Shown: positions 8,752 through 18,202, counted from the first letter of the stretch. The stretch is 64,000 nt of DNA from JAGLOK01 sp963675575 (GCA_963675575.1 OY776378.1:1550001-1614000); one strand, 5' to 3'. Notes: generated from the sequence alone by a model not told the origin. Program-made: numbers and translations.

Positions 8752-9777
8752 TTATTTTTTCTTAGCCACAGCTACTATAATCACGATAATTACAAGCGCC
8801 ACTATGGCACCTACAACAATAATTATAGTCATCACTATCGTTCTGTCCTGAAAAAGCGATGTTGTGGTATTTGTGCCGGTGTCTTCTTTGATGGCAGCAG
8901 TTTCTTCCTGAGGATTAGCCTCCTGCTGAATGACGATCTCCGATGTTGCAGGCTGTTCAGTCGCGGTAGGTGTAGCCTCCGGAGTGGGTGTGGGTGTTGC
9001 ACTTGCTGTTGGCGTGGTGCTTGATGTGGGTGTGGGAGATGGCACCACCACAAAGTCATGCGCTACATTATATTCAGTATATGGGCCATTGCCTGACACA
9101 TTATATGTGATAGACGATCCTATTCTAAGCCCGTCCAAGTCCTCTTCAGTGAAAGTATAGTCCAAAGTATTTGACACCTTTGCATTGGGAGCTACGGTAC
9201 CGAAAGTCACAGTATCGCCGGAGGTATCGCTTCCGGATCTTCTCAGATAATACTTCATTTTTAAGTTTGTGACGTTTGTGCTAAGGCTGTTTCTCATTGT
9301 GTCTGTGATGGATACCGTTTCACCTACAAAATATGAGCTTTTTTCAGGCACAATCTCGTCACCTGAAAGGATAACATTGTCTTCTCCCGTGACGCTAAAA
9401 GTCTTGCTATGAGAAATCCAACCAACGCCTTGGCACCAAACCTCAGCTTGTATATTTGTATTAACATCGTTGCCATTAAATTGTATATTGTCTGTATAAG
9501 TTTTGGAAGCACCCACAGAAATAGTATCAGCATGCCCTCGTCCTTCTAAACCTGAAGGTAGGTGATAAGTGTAACTAACATTAGTAATGGGGTCTGTTCC
9601 GGTGTTTTTTACGGTAACTGACACATTGACTGAACCGCCGTCAATTGACACTGTATCAGGCGACAAACCAATAGATGAAATTTCGAAATCTGTCGCGGCA
9701 AACGCCGTAGAAGGAATCATCATTACTGTTATGATTGCAAGTATCATTATTGCTGAAATACGCTTAATATTCTTCAT
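8752..9777 (-). CDS. Membrane-anchored surface protein, CARDB-like plus Ig-like domain, PT-rich linker
   Basis: The 341-residue protein has a signal peptide (AIMILAIITVMMIPSTAFAA). It then shows a CARDB-like domain (residues about 30-130, with IDGGSVNVSVTVKNTG) and a second beta domain (about 140-245, SYFVGETVSITDTMRN) homologous to the single domain of the 7945 product. A T/P/S/A linker and a C-terminal helix (RTIVMTIIIVVGAIVALVII) ending AVAKKK complete it. The two genes lie 84 bases apart on the same strand and arose by duplication, with loss or gain of the N-terminal domain. The CARDB-type fold is an adhesion or scaffolding module; the ligand is unknown. Confidence 0.8.
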   Translation of the reverse strand: MKNIKRISAIMILAIITVMMIPSTAFAATDFEISSIGLSPDTVSIDGGSVNVSVTVKNTGTDPITNVSYTYHLPSGLEGRGHADTISVGASKTYTDNIQFNGNDVNTNIQAEVWCQGVGWISHSKTFSVTGEDNVILSGDEIVPEKSSYFVGETVSITDTMRNSLSTNVTNLKMKYYLRRSGSDTSGDTVTFGTVAPNAKVSNTLDYTFTEEDLDGLRIGSSITYNVSGNGPYTEYNVAHDFVVVPSPTPTSSTTPTASATPTPTPEATPTATEQPATSEIVIQQEANPQEETAAIKEDTGTNTTTSLFQDRTIVMTIIIVVGAIVALVIIVIIVAVAKKK

Positions 9778-10058
9778 TAATCTACTCCCCTATTATCTGT
9801 TTTTATATGTGACTTTTTTGGAAGTCGACTTAAAAGTGAGTTAATTATTAATATATTATTACATTTATTATAGCAAAAATGTTTGAGTCTGCAAATAGAT
9901 GATGAGTCCATATATTTTAAATAGTTTTTCCATACTATTACTTCATAGAAAAATTTATGCCTGGATAAGCATTTAAGCAAATTAAATATTAGAGAAAATG
10001 CTATTTATCTTAACAAAAACATTCTAAATGGATAATGGGAAATAAATAAATGTTTACT

Positions 10059-10546
10059 TTATCCAATTAAAGGGATTAGTTTTTGCTTTGCTTCCTCATA
10101 TGCCCTAATAATATGACGCTTCAAATAAATTCTTTGGTCTCCAAAAAAGAAACAAATATCATCACTATATTCAGATGATATTGATATATCTCCTAGACTA
10201 AGAATTGTCTTTTCCCCTTGGCACCATTGAATGTTGCCTTTATTTGTGTTCCTGAAATAAAGTGATTTGTTGACTCAATATGACATAATGAATCTCTCAC
10301 AAATTTAATTAGATCTGATACATCTACTAATTTTTTTGTAGTAACTATATCATCTGAAAAAGATATTCTTGTACTGAATTTCTCTGCTTTATACATTAAA
10401 TCACGAAGACATATAAGTATCTCAATAAAAGCCGATTTAGTCAGAGGATGAATTCCTTCAAAGTTAAATATATTGGTATTTAGTATAGTTTCTATTCTAT
10501 ACATATCATCTTGGATATAATTTTTAGTATTAAGGTCTAAAGTCAT
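10059..10546 (-). pseudogene. Small hypothetical protein gene split by a single-base frameshift
   Basis: The first 117 codons (10546 to 10193) begin after a GGAGGA box and encode a helical soluble protein I do not recognise. At the homopolymer pair 10210-10217 (TTTT CCCC on the plus strand) the reading frame can shift by -1, and the new frame runs open for another 50 or so codons to a stop at 10059-10061, containing SLGDISISS, DICFFFGDQ and AYEEAKQKLIP. The combined length is about 162 residues. The continuation has normal amino-acid composition and ends in a plausible helix, so the intact gene probably covered the whole span. Either a real 1-base deletion, a sequencing error in the homopolymer, or less likely programmed slippage. 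Confidence 0.6.
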
Positions 10547-10581
10547 AATTATCCTCCTATATGATTATTATAATTAAGTAT

Positions 10582-11484
10582 TTATTTTCGATTTTCATCA
10601 TAGGGATTTATATGAACCAGCACATCGAAAACGTTGTCAAAATTCTTTTGTATTGAACTTTTAATATTATCCGCCAATTCGTGTCCTTGTTTTACAGATA
10701 TATTCTCATCCACTTCCACTGCAAGATCGACGATTAGCCCTCGTCCGACGCTTCGGCATTTAAGCCAATTAAGGTATTTTACTCCATCGCACTTTTTCGC
10801 CACATCTTTCATTCCTTCTACTATTTTTTTATCAGGAGCAGCGTCCATAAGCATTTTTGTTGAGGAAATAATTATTTCTATTCCTGTCTTGATAATAAAA
10901 AGGCTCATCACTGCAGCCGCAATAGGCTCTGAATATTTGAGAGCTTCTATTCCGGTTGCTCGCGAAATGAGTGACAACGCTATAGCGACTGCGGTGGCTG
11001 ATGTTGCGAAAATATCGTTTCTATGGTCTTTTGCGTTGGTTTTTACCGCAATTGAATTAATCTTTTTGCCTACACGCATTGTTTTTATGTACATAAATAT
11101 TTTTATAGCAATAGCGATTATTGCCACAACCAGCGCCCAAATACTTCCAGGCCTATATTCACCTGAAACCACTATTTGAATAATTGATTTCCACAAAAAG
11201 CCCGCGCTTACCAGAATTATCAGTCCAACGAACAAAGACACCAGCGCTTCCATTTTGCCATGTCCGTAATGATGGTCTTCATCTTGAGGCTTTAAGGAAT
11301 ATTTAATGCCAAAAAATACTGCCATACTGCTCATGGTATCGCCCGCTGAATTGACCGCATCTGCTTGAAGTGCCGTAGAAAATGTAAATAATCCAACCGT
11401 ACCTTTAAGCAGTGTCAGCACAGCATTCATGACAACCGAGAAAAGAACTATTCTTACGCCTTCATCTGTTTTCTTTTTAATCAT
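10582..11484 (-). CDS. Cation diffusion facilitator (CDF) family metal transporter
   Basis: This 300-residue CDF protein exports divalent metal ions such as Zn, Fe, Mn or Cd in exchange for protons. Six transmembrane helices are followed by a cytoplasmic C-terminal domain from about residue 210. The metal site in helix 2 is seen as DAVNSAGD and that in helix 5 as DHRND, the DxxxD/HxxxD arrangement of the FieF branch. The loop DEDHHYGHGKMEAL is also characteristic. The C-terminal dimerisation domain contains GRGLIVDLAVEVDENIS. It stands alone; no metal regulator is adjacent, so the metal cannot be assigned. Confidence 0.9.
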   Translation of the reverse strand: MIKKKTDEGVRIVLFSVVMNAVLTLLKGTVGLFTFSTALQADAVNSAGDTMSSMAVFFGIKYSLKPQDEDHHYGHGKMEALVSLFVGLIILVSAGFLWKSIIQIVVSGEYRPGSIWALVVAIIAIAIKIFMYIKTMRVGKKINSIAVKTNAKDHRNDIFATSATAVAIALSLISRATGIEALKYSEPIAAAVMSLFIIKTGIEIIISSTKMLMDAAPDKKIVEGMKDVAKKCDGVKYLNWLKCRSVGRGLIVDLAVEVDENISVKQGHELADNIKSSIQKNFDNVFDVLVHINPYDENRK

Positions 11485-11788
11485 TTGTCCGCCTTAAAAA
11501 AAATTCCGTTAAAACATCTACAAAAAATTTATATTTTCTATGTAATCTGTTAATTTCATTATAACCATTATCTGCCACGTTACCAACTTTTATTTGCGGA
11601 TGATGCCTTTTGTTTTGCTCGCTATAAGTAAAAATATTAGTACGAATCAAATTCTTTTTTAATAATCTATATTAAACTATAAGATGTATTATGAGTTGCA
11701 TAACTATAATATATTTGATAATATATTACAAATTACATTTCCGTTGTGCTACATAAAACCCAACATTTTAAATACAAAGGAGCAATTT
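11485..11788. other. AT-rich divergent intergenic region
   Basis: About 300 bases lie between the CDF gene (minus) and the acyltransferase (plus). It is AT-rich with several TATAAT-like words, but I see no clear hairpin, repeat or RNA gene. AAAGGAG at 11777-11783 is the ribosome binding site of the acyltransferase. Confidence 0.5.
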
Positions 11789-12838
11789 ATGCCAAAAAGA
11801 GTACAGTGGGTTGATGTGCTTAAAGCTTTAGGTATTTTTGCAATATATATCGGGCATTTTTGCAACGATGCTGGTAAGATTTACCCTTTTGTTTATACAT
11901 ATCATGTTCCTCTTTTTTTTGTTGTATCTGGTTTTTTTGCCAAAACAAAAAACGAAGAATCTTTTCTCCTGTTTATTAAAAATAAATTCATGCGAATAAT
12001 GATTCCCTATTTTATTTTTGTCTTTGTATCTGGGATTGTATATGCGCTTTTTATGGACTGTTTATTAAAAGATATAATAATTCAAGGGTTTTTTGGTATA
12101 CGAAATCAAATTTTTGCCGCCGCATTATGGTTTTTCCCATGCTTATTTGTTATGAGCGTTCTATATGATTTGTTAATGAGGCTTGTGAAAAAAAAATATC
12201 TTGCATTATTAGTTTCTATTATATTATTTTTGATAACACAGACATTGCTTCCTAATAATCCCGCTACAAAACCATCTTGGTTTTGGAATATTGACAGCTC
12301 AATGTACTATGTTCTTTATTATGCGATAGGCAATTATCTTTATCCAATAATTAAGAACTTTTCTTTTAAAGAATTAGACAAGATTTGGAAGATAATTGTT
12401 TTTTGTCTGATTGGATTTTTTTGCTTTGCAACAGCAATAATAGTCTATATTAAGGGCGTGAATGTCGTCAGAGCCTTCGTCATGAATCGTTTTCTTTTTG
12501 ATTCTCCTCTATTTTATTACCCTTTACAAGTTTTCATAACCTTAGTAATTATATTAGCAAATATATATCTTGCATATTTTTTGAGAAACATTAATATTTT
12601 GGCTAAGATTGGCAAATCTACTTTGGAATTATGCGGAACAGAGCAGATTTTTAAATTTTTCTTTATAAAGATTCTTCATTTTCTCTCAATCACCTTTATG
12701 CTCATTACACCTGTAAACACATTCTTGTTTACCGCTGTTTGTTTAGTCGTTAATCAATATAGCTTTGCTTTCCTGATTAACCGCTTTATCTTGTTACTCA
12801 CGGTTAAAAACCCCATATCAGAAAAAAGTGATTTATAG
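11789..12838 (+). CDS. Acyltransferase family 3 membrane protein
   Basis: This integral membrane acyltransferase of the OafA/NodX type transfers acyl (often acetyl) groups to surface sugars. The chosen start is the ATG at 11789, which has AAAGGAG 5 bases upstream and gives MPKRVQWVDVLKALGIFAI, the usual N-terminus; an upstream in-frame ATG at 11684 lacks an RBS. The 349-residue product has about 10 helices. The family hallmarks are the first helix with DVLKALGIFAIYIGHF (His in the active site) and HVPLFFVVSGFF about 30 residues later. Monocistronic; substrate unknown. Confidence 0.85.
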   Translation: MPKRVQWVDVLKALGIFAIYIGHFCNDAGKIYPFVYTYHVPLFFVVSGFFAKTKNEESFLLFIKNKFMRIMIPYFIFVFVSGIVYALFMDCLLKDIIIQGFFGIRNQIFAAALWFFPCLFVMSVLYDLLMRLVKKKYLALLVSIILFLITQTLLPNNPATKPSWFWNIDSSMYYVLYYAIGNYLYPIIKNFSFKELDKIWKIIVFCLIGFFCFATAIIVYIKGVNVVRAFVMNRFLFDSPLFYYPLQVFITLVIILANIYLAYFLRNINILAKIGKSTLELCGTEQIFKFFFIKILHFLSITFMLITPVNTFLFTAVCLVVNQYSFAFLINRFILLLTVKNPISEKSDL

Positions 12839-12899
12839 CTTAAAATTTGTTAAGTAAAAAAATGAGCATCATATAATTTAGTGTTTATACAAAAAATAC

Positions 12900-12953
12900 T
12901 TGCATAATATACATTCTTGTGTATAATTATTAATTAATAAGCATAAATATGCA
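12900..12953 (+). promoter_or_regulatory. argGH promoter with ARG-box-like sites
   Basis: TTGCAT (12900-12905), a 16-base spacer and TATAAT (12922-12927) form a good sigma-A promoter. TGCATAATATACATT overlaps the -35, and GCATAAATATGC downstream of the -10 is a 5-bp inverted repeat. Both resemble the TGAATnnnnATTCA pattern bound by ArgR/AhrC. Repression by arginine is inferred. Confidence 0.55.
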
Positions 12954-12969
12954 TTCGGAGGAAAATAAA

Positions 12970-14181
12970 TTGGCTAAAGAAAAAGTTGTACTTGCATACT
13001 CAGGTGGGTTGGATACGTCCATCATCATACCATGGCTAAAAGAAAACTACGACTGCGAAGTTATCGCTGTTGCAGGTGACGTGGGACAGGGCGAAGAGCT
13101 AGAGCCCCTTCACGAAAAAGCTAAAAAAACAGGTGCAAGTAAATTATATATTGAAGACATCAAAGACGAGTTCGTAAACGACTTCATCTTCCCCACCATA
13201 AAGGCGGGTGCGAAGTATGAAGGCAAATACCTACTCGGCACATCGTTTGCGCGTCCGGTTATCGCCAAGCGTTTGGTTGAAATCGCAAAAAAAGAAGGCG
13301 CGAACATCATCGCCCACGGCTGTACAGGCAAAGGAAACGACCAGGTGAGGTTTGAGCTCACTATAAAAGCATTGAACCCTCACATTAAAATTATCGCTCC
13401 ATGGCGCACATGGGACCTTAAAAGCCGCGCGGATGAAATAGATTACGCAAATGCTCGCGGAATAGACGTTCCCGTTAAAAAGGATCGTCCCTATTCGATG
13501 GACAAAAACCTTTGGCACTTAAGCCATGAAGGCGCTGACCTCGAAGATCCGTGGAACGCACCGCAGGATGATTTGTACCTTGTGTGCAACAATCCTATGG
13601 AAGCTCCCGACACTCCGGAAACAGTTGAAGTGGAATTTGAGCAAGGTATTCCGGTAGCTGTTAACGGCAAGAAGATGGACGGCGTAGCGCTTATTGAAGC
13701 ACTTAACAAAATCGGCGCGAAGCACGGCGTTGGCATCATCGACATCGTGGAAAACCGTTTGGTCGGCATGAAATCCCGTGGTGTTTATGAAACACCCGCC
13801 GGCACTATTTTATACGAAGCACACGAAGCGTTGGAATCCATCACTTTGGATAAAGATACTTCGCACTATAAAGCGCAGGTTGCTTTACGTTTTTCTGAAC
13901 TTGTGTATAATGGACAGTGGTACACTCCTTTGCGCGAAAGCCTTTCCGCATTCGTTGACAAAACACAGGAAAATGTCACAGGAACAGTGAAGCTAAAACT
14001 TTACAAAGGCAACATCATTAACGCCGGCGTAAAATCAATCTACTCGCTGTATAACGAAGATTTTGCTACATTTGACGAGGACGAAGTATACAACCAAAAT
14101 GACAGCGCGGGCTTCATAAATCTTTTCGGACTGCCGATTACGGTTCAGTCGCTTATGAAGGAGTCGCTTAAAAAGAAATAA
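12970..14181 (+). CDS. argG: Argininosuccinate synthase
   Basis: ArgG condenses citrulline and aspartate using ATP to form argininosuccinate in arginine biosynthesis. The ATG at 12949 lies upstream of the perfect GGAGG at 12957-12961, so translation more likely starts at the TTG at 12970, 8 bases after that box; this gives 403 residues, the family length, beginning LAKEKVVLAYSGGLDTS. The PP-loop SGGLDTS is intact, as are HGCTGKGNDQVRFE and SFARPVIAKRLVEIA. It is followed after 12 bases by argH. The rare TTG start may limit expression. Confidence 0.96.
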   Translation: MAKEKVVLAYSGGLDTSIIIPWLKENYDCEVIAVAGDVGQGEELEPLHEKAKKTGASKLYIEDIKDEFVNDFIFPTIKAGAKYEGKYLLGTSFARPVIAKRLVEIAKKEGANIIAHGCTGKGNDQVRFELTIKALNPHIKIIAPWRTWDLKSRADEIDYANARGIDVPVKKDRPYSMDKNLWHLSHEGADLEDPWNAPQDDLYLVCNNPMEAPDTPETVEVEFEQGIPVAVNGKKMDGVALIEALNKIGAKHGVGIIDIVENRLVGMKSRGVYETPAGTILYEAHEALESITLDKDTSHYKAQVALRFSELVYNGQWYTPLRESLSAFVDKTQENVTGTVKLKLYKGNIINAGVKSIYSLYNEDFATFDEDEVYNQNDSAGFINLFGLPITVQSLMKESLKKK

Positions 14182-14193
14182 TTCGGAGGCATC

Positions 14194-15573
14194 ATGTCTG
14201 ACAAAAAGCTTTGGGGCGGCAGATTTTCAAAAAACACAAATAAAGCGGTAGACGATTTCAACTCGTCTATCTCTTTTGATATGCGCCTGTATAAACAAGA
14301 TATTTTAGGCTCGATAGCGCATGCCAAAGGACTTGGCAAACAGGGCATCATCTCCCCTGCCGATACTGATAAAATAATAAGCGGACTTAACGGCATACTC
14401 GCCGACAGCGAAGCGGGCAAAGTTGAGTTTAACATCTCCGCCGAAGACATCCACATGAATGTGGAGCAGATATTAACCGAGCGCATAGGTGATGCGGGAA
14501 AACGTCTGCACACGGGACGAAGCCGCAACGATCAAGTGTCTCTGGACACTCACATGTACGTTAAAGAAGCGACAATTGATGTCATAGCGCATCTTAAAGC
14601 GCTTTGCGGTGTGTTGGTTTCGATATCGGAAGCAAACCTTGACACTGTAATGCCCGGGTTCACTCACATGCAAAAGGCACAGCCTATCACCCTCGCCTTT
14701 CACCTGATGGCTTATTACGAAATGTTTAATCGGGATATAAATCGCTTTGAAAATTGTTATGCGGCGGCCGACGTTATGCCTTTGGGTTCGGGAGCTTTAG
14801 CTTCCACCACCTTCCCTTTGGATCGTGAATTTGTGGCAAAGGAGCTTGGTTTTTCCGGCGTAACGCAAAACGCGATGGACGCTGTTTCCGACCGCGACTA
14901 TGTGCTGGATTTTATCTACGCTTCTTCGGTTTGCGTAATGCACCTTTCCCGCTTTTGCGAGGAAGTAATCGCTTGGGCATCAAACGAATACGGTTTCATA
15001 GAGCTGGATGACGCATACTCTACGGGTTCATCCATCATGCCGCAAAAGAAAAATCCCGATGTGGCGGAACTCATCCGAGGAAAATCCGGGCGTGTATACG
15101 GTGACCTGATTGCACTCCTTACAACTATGAAAGGTTTGCCTCTCGCCTATAACAAAGATATGCAGGAAGACAAGGAAGCACTGTTTGACGCGCACGATAC
15201 TATAGTCGCCTGCGTATCGATGTTTACCCCCATGCTTGAAACGGCGGTATTTAACGCCGACAAAATGGCGATGTCGGCAAAGCTTGGCTACACCAACGCG
15301 ACGGATGCGGCAGACTACTTGGTCGGAAAAGGACTTCCCTTCCGTGAGGCTCACGAAGTCATCGGAAAGCTTGTGGCGCTGTGCATCAAAAAAGGCATTA
15401 CGCTGGACGCATTGCCGATTGACGAATATAAAGCTTTAAGCGACAAATTCGGCAGTGATATTTATGAGGAAATAGACGTTTTGACCTGCGTTAAAAAGCG
15501 TAAGATCGTTGGCGGCTGTGCGCCGGAAGCGGTCAGCGAGCATATAAAGAAAGCTAAGATGTTTTTAAAATAA
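14194..15573 (+). CDS. argH: Argininosuccinate lyase
   Basis: ArgH splits argininosuccinate into arginine and fumarate, the last step of arginine synthesis. The 459-residue protein belongs to the fumarase/aspartase superfamily. Diagnostic segments are LWGGRF at the N-terminus, GRSRNDQVSLDTHMY, PGFTHMQKAQPITL with the catalytic His region, and the mobile signature loop GSSIMPQKKNPD containing the catalytic Ser. The start follows CGGAGG. Second gene of argGH; no other arg genes are in the window. Confidence 0.97.
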   Translation: MSDKKLWGGRFSKNTNKAVDDFNSSISFDMRLYKQDILGSIAHAKGLGKQGIISPADTDKIISGLNGILADSEAGKVEFNISAEDIHMNVEQILTERIGDAGKRLHTGRSRNDQVSLDTHMYVKEATIDVIAHLKALCGVLVSISEANLDTVMPGFTHMQKAQPITLAFHLMAYYEMFNRDINRFENCYAAADVMPLGSGALASTTFPLDREFVAKELGFSGVTQNAMDAVSDRDYVLDFIYASSVCVMHLSRFCEEVIAWASNEYGFIELDDAYSTGSSIMPQKKNPDVAELIRGKSGRVYGDLIALLTTMKGLPLAYNKDMQEDKEALFDAHDTIVACVSMFTPMLETAVFNADKMAMSAKLGYTNATDAADYLVGKGLPFREAHEVIGKLVALCIKKGITLDALPIDEYKALSDKFGSDIYEEIDVLTCVKKRKIVGGCAPEAVSEHIKKAKMFLK

Positions 15574-15583
15574 ATAGCCGTAA

Positions 15584-15605
15584 AGTGTCCGCGCCAGCGG
15601 ACACT
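15584..15605. repeat. Perfect hairpin followed by CTCCCCT, REP-like
   Basis: AGTGTCCGC (15584-15592) pairs with GCGGACACT (15597-15605) around a 4-base loop. It is followed by CTCCCCTTCTCGCC instead of a T-run, so it is not a standard terminator. A similar hairpin-plus-CTCCCCT layout recurs at about 44650. Confidence 0.5.
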
Positions 15606-15646
15606 CTCCCCTTCTCGCCGGAGGCGAAGCAAAAGTCAATTTATAG

Positions 15647-15673
15647 AAAAACCCGCAATTATGCGGTTTTTTT
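15647..15673. terminator. Bidirectional terminator between argH and rhodanese gene
   Basis: CCGCA / TGCGG stem (15653-15657 / 15662-15666) flanked by A5 on the left and T7 on the right. It serves argH (plus) and the convergent rhodanese gene (minus). Confidence 0.7.
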
Positions 15674-15729
15674 ATATTTAAACTGTATTTATCAAAGAAA
15701 CTTTGATATCAACAGATTAGAGAACATTT

Positions 15730-16083
15730 TTAATCTCTCCATCGCCCGATTCCGCCTAAATTATGGACTTTCTCATATCCCATTGATTTCAGCTGGCTGG
15801 CCGCCGAAGAACTTCTTGACCCGCTTTGGCAATACACTATAATATCTTTATCTTTGGTTGCTTTTTTAGAAATATTCGCTAAATTATTTAAAGGAATGTT
15901 CTTTGCCCCTTTGATGTGTCCGCTCGAAAACTCCCCCGGAGTTCTGACATCAACCATCACCGCGCCTTCACTTAGAAGTAGCTTCGCTTTTGCCACACTG
16001 ATTTGTTTTAAGCGTTTTAACAGTCTTAGTCCGATAAAGCCTACTACAATTATTCCTATGATTATTAATTGATTATTAGTCAT
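15730..16083 (-). CDS. Membrane-anchored rhodanese-like protein
   Basis: The 117-residue protein has an N-terminal transmembrane helix (LIIIGIIVVGFIGLRLL) and a single rhodanese domain. The motifs DVRTPGEFSSGHIKGAKNIPL and IVYCQSGSRSSSAA are present; the catalytic Cys sits in the CxxGxR loop. Such proteins bind persulfide sulfur or handle small thiol chemistry. With one N-terminal helix and a short N-terminal tail, topology is not certain. It is alone, with no sulfur-metabolism gene adjacent. The specific sulfur acceptor is unknown. Confidence 0.88.
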   Translation of the reverse strand: MTNNQLIIIGIIVVGFIGLRLLKRLKQISVAKAKLLLSEGAVMVDVRTPGEFSSGHIKGAKNIPLNNLANISKKATKDKDIIVYCQSGSRSSSAASQLKSMGYEKVHNLGGIGRWRD

Positions 16084-16891
16084 TTATATCTCCCTGCATG
16101 CTATTTATAATAAGACTTTAACATAATGAGAGATTTTGTTCTGTGATATTGTCACTTAGGAATAGAGTTTTTATCTGAGTAATCCTCGATTATGCGCTTT
16201 GCGAGCGGTAATAAGGTGTAATATTTTATCTATAATGACATTCATACCCCAATTTTCTGAATCACATAATACAAATCTTCTCCCCTATCTTGCCGACTTT
16301 GTATTTATCTTTATCTAAAGCTTGAAAATAGTAAGGCAGGTTATAAATTTATTTAAAATCATTAAATCTGCAAAATCTTTACTCAGATGCAAATTTCTCT
16401 TTACAAACAGCCTCATTTTGTTATGATAAAATAAAATTGTAGATTTTGCCAGAAAAAGGCTGGTGCGGTCTCGGGAGTTTACTGAAAATCCGCAAGTTCC
16501 CTCATCAGAAAGATTCCGTCGGTGGGTTAAAGGTTGGTATTGAGACGAAATATGTGTATTTAAAAGAATTTTTGTTCTTGGGGGAGTATGGAAACTTAAC
16601 GGCGACGGATGCCAAAAAGATGTTTATTTCATAGGCTTCCCACATACGCCACATTTATACCATGGAGAAAGACTAGAGTTCCACTGTTAATCTAGATGAC
16701 CAGAATCTAAAGATCACCTAAATAAGTAATATATACTTGCCTGATGTTGTGCGTTCAACCAACTCCACTTCCTGATGTGGGAGGCACTGATGATTATCAT
16801 GGATTCCTATAATTTCCCATCCGGAGCGACAAATTCGTCAGACGGTATGGGCACTAGGACTGCAATATAACAAGACAGAAGAGGTTAAAAC
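16084..16891. other. 808-base gap with degraded sequence, no intact gene
   Basis: Both strands are broken by stops. Short open stretches (for example 16446-16634 on plus) have no good RBS and I do not recognise them. From about 16440 on, the base composition changes to resemble the following ChbG gene, and several interrupted coding-like stretches run up to that gene. This looks like remnants of genes that arrived with it. A weak GAGG at 16880-16883 precedes the ChbG start. Confidence 0.4.
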
Positions 16892-17812
16892 ATGAAAATG
16901 ATTATTCAAGCCGACGATGTAGGCTATACCGACGTATGCAACATAGGTAGCTTTGAGACTATTTATAACGGTGTCGTGACTTCAGCGGATACCATGCTCG
17001 ACACTCCAGGTACCGTAGACGCACTCAAACGACTGCGAGAGCTTCCTTGGATTACGGTTGGCTGGCACTGCCATATGTGGGGCAGCCCCATTCTGGATCC
17101 AAGTAAAGTACCCACCATCTATAATCCTAAAAATGGCCATTTTCGTCAGGATTTAAAGACGGCAGAAGATGTGGATTACAACGAGATTCTGACCGAGCTT
17201 CGGGCCGAAATAGAACGTTGCATCCAGTATTTGGGGCGCACCCCCGATACCGCCGCTGTGACTGGTTTTGGTCCAAACCCGTCCGTATTTGCCGCGGCAC
17301 AGAAACAGGTCGTTGAAGAATACGAAATCCCACACAGCTGTGCCAGACGGATGCATTCCTTAGAAAATGGAGAACTGGAATTCGGTATGGTAGATCCCCA
17401 ATGGGCGGATTGCAAAATCTACAAGGCGGAGCTCGGCGGCTCGAAGGGAAAGCCCAGAGATAATACTGTAATGACCGACTCGATTCAGGCTCAGTTTTTA
17501 TATGACCCTCTTCCCTATTTTTATGAGGACCGAGGCAGAATGTTCGAATTACCCAAAGATTCGGTCTTTGAGCACTCCTGGCATCCGGGATATGTGGACT
17601 ATTACGTATACCGGCTGGGTGATCAGGGACCCCGCGCACGCAACGTCATCACAAGCCGCACGGTGGATGTTTTCGCCCTTTGCTCGGAGGATCTGAAAAA
17701 CTGGATCCGGGAAAAGAAGGTGGAGCTAGTCAACTGGAAGGATGCCCTATATGGAACCCACGAGTATCAGAATAATCTGCGAGATACCGGAAGCAATCTG
17801 TTTATGCTGTAA
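16892..17812 (+). CDS. ChbG/YdjC/HpnK family carbohydrate deacetylase
   Basis: The 306-residue protein has the metal-dependent deacetylase fold of ChbG/YdjC, which removes acetyl groups from N-acetylated sugars such as diacetylchitobiose. The N-terminal DD metal motif occurs as IIQADDVGYTD, the following His motif as VGWHCHMWGSP, and a late His motif as HSWHPGYVDYY. Codon choice is richer in G+C than the flanking genes. It is isolated: decayed sequence lies upstream and a truncated pentapeptide-repeat gene downstream, so it is probably part of an acquired fragment. The weak RBS leaves expression doubtful. Substrate unknown. Confidence 0.85.
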   Translation: MKMIIQADDVGYTDVCNIGSFETIYNGVVTSADTMLDTPGTVDALKRLRELPWITVGWHCHMWGSPILDPSKVPTIYNPKNGHFRQDLKTAEDVDYNEILTELRAEIERCIQYLGRTPDTAAVTGFGPNPSVFAAAQKQVVEEYEIPHSCARRMHSLENGELEFGMVDPQWADCKIYKAELGGSKGKPRDNTVMTDSIQAQFLYDPLPYFYEDRGRMFELPKDSVFEHSWHPGYVDYYVYRLGDQGPRARNVITSRTVDVFALCSEDLKNWIREKKVELVNWKDALYGTHEYQNNLRDTGSNLFML

Positions 17813-17817
17813 TGTAA

Positions 17818-18171
17818 GCGGCGAGCCATATAAAAGGGTGCGATTTTATAGGTGCGGATTTCACAAACGTTGTGATAGGTTCCTGCACTGTGGCAAAATG
17901 CGAAACGGAAAGAACTCTATGGCAAGGCACGTCTTTTAAGGTGTCACAGCTAAATGACATAGCATTTCGCTCTGATGTTGCCGACTGCTCTTTTGAAAAC
18001 TGTTCTATTATGAAAAATACATTCGACGGATTATGTTTCAAAAATACTTTTTTTTAAAACACTAAACTTAATAAGACTAAGTTTATTAACTGCAAGGCCG
18101 ACAAAATGTCTTATCAATTCTTGAAAAACGTTAAGGCGGATACGTCTAATATTGAATTACTAGAACAATAA
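17818..18171 (+). pseudogene. Pentapeptide-repeat protein remnant
   Basis: The frame opens just after a stop at 17815-17817, with no start codon or RBS, and shows pentapeptide-repeat character: CDFIGADFTN, then DCSFENCSIMKNTFDGLCFKNTFF. A stop at 18055-18057 follows a T8 run, after which the same frame continues NTKLNKTKFINCKADKMS to a second stop at 18169-18171. The gene has lost its 5' end at the junction with the ChbG gene and carries an internal stop. It ends at a strong terminator, which was probably its own. Confidence 0.7.
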
Positions 18172-18202
18172 ACTTGCATATATTAAACAATCCATTTATA
18201 TT

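Noticed and set aside
10210..10217. Programmed -1 frameshifting at the homopolymer
   Set aside because: The zero-frame codons do not make a good slippery heptamer and no downstream pseudoknot is seen; mutation or sequencing error is simpler.
13778..13990. Frames inside argG and argH on both strands
   Set aside because: Shadows of conserved genes in GC-richer coding sequence.
16446..16634. A 62-codon plus-strand frame in the gap before the ChbG gene
   Set aside because: No RBS, no recognisable domain, and the region is otherwise full of stops; treated as remnant sequence.
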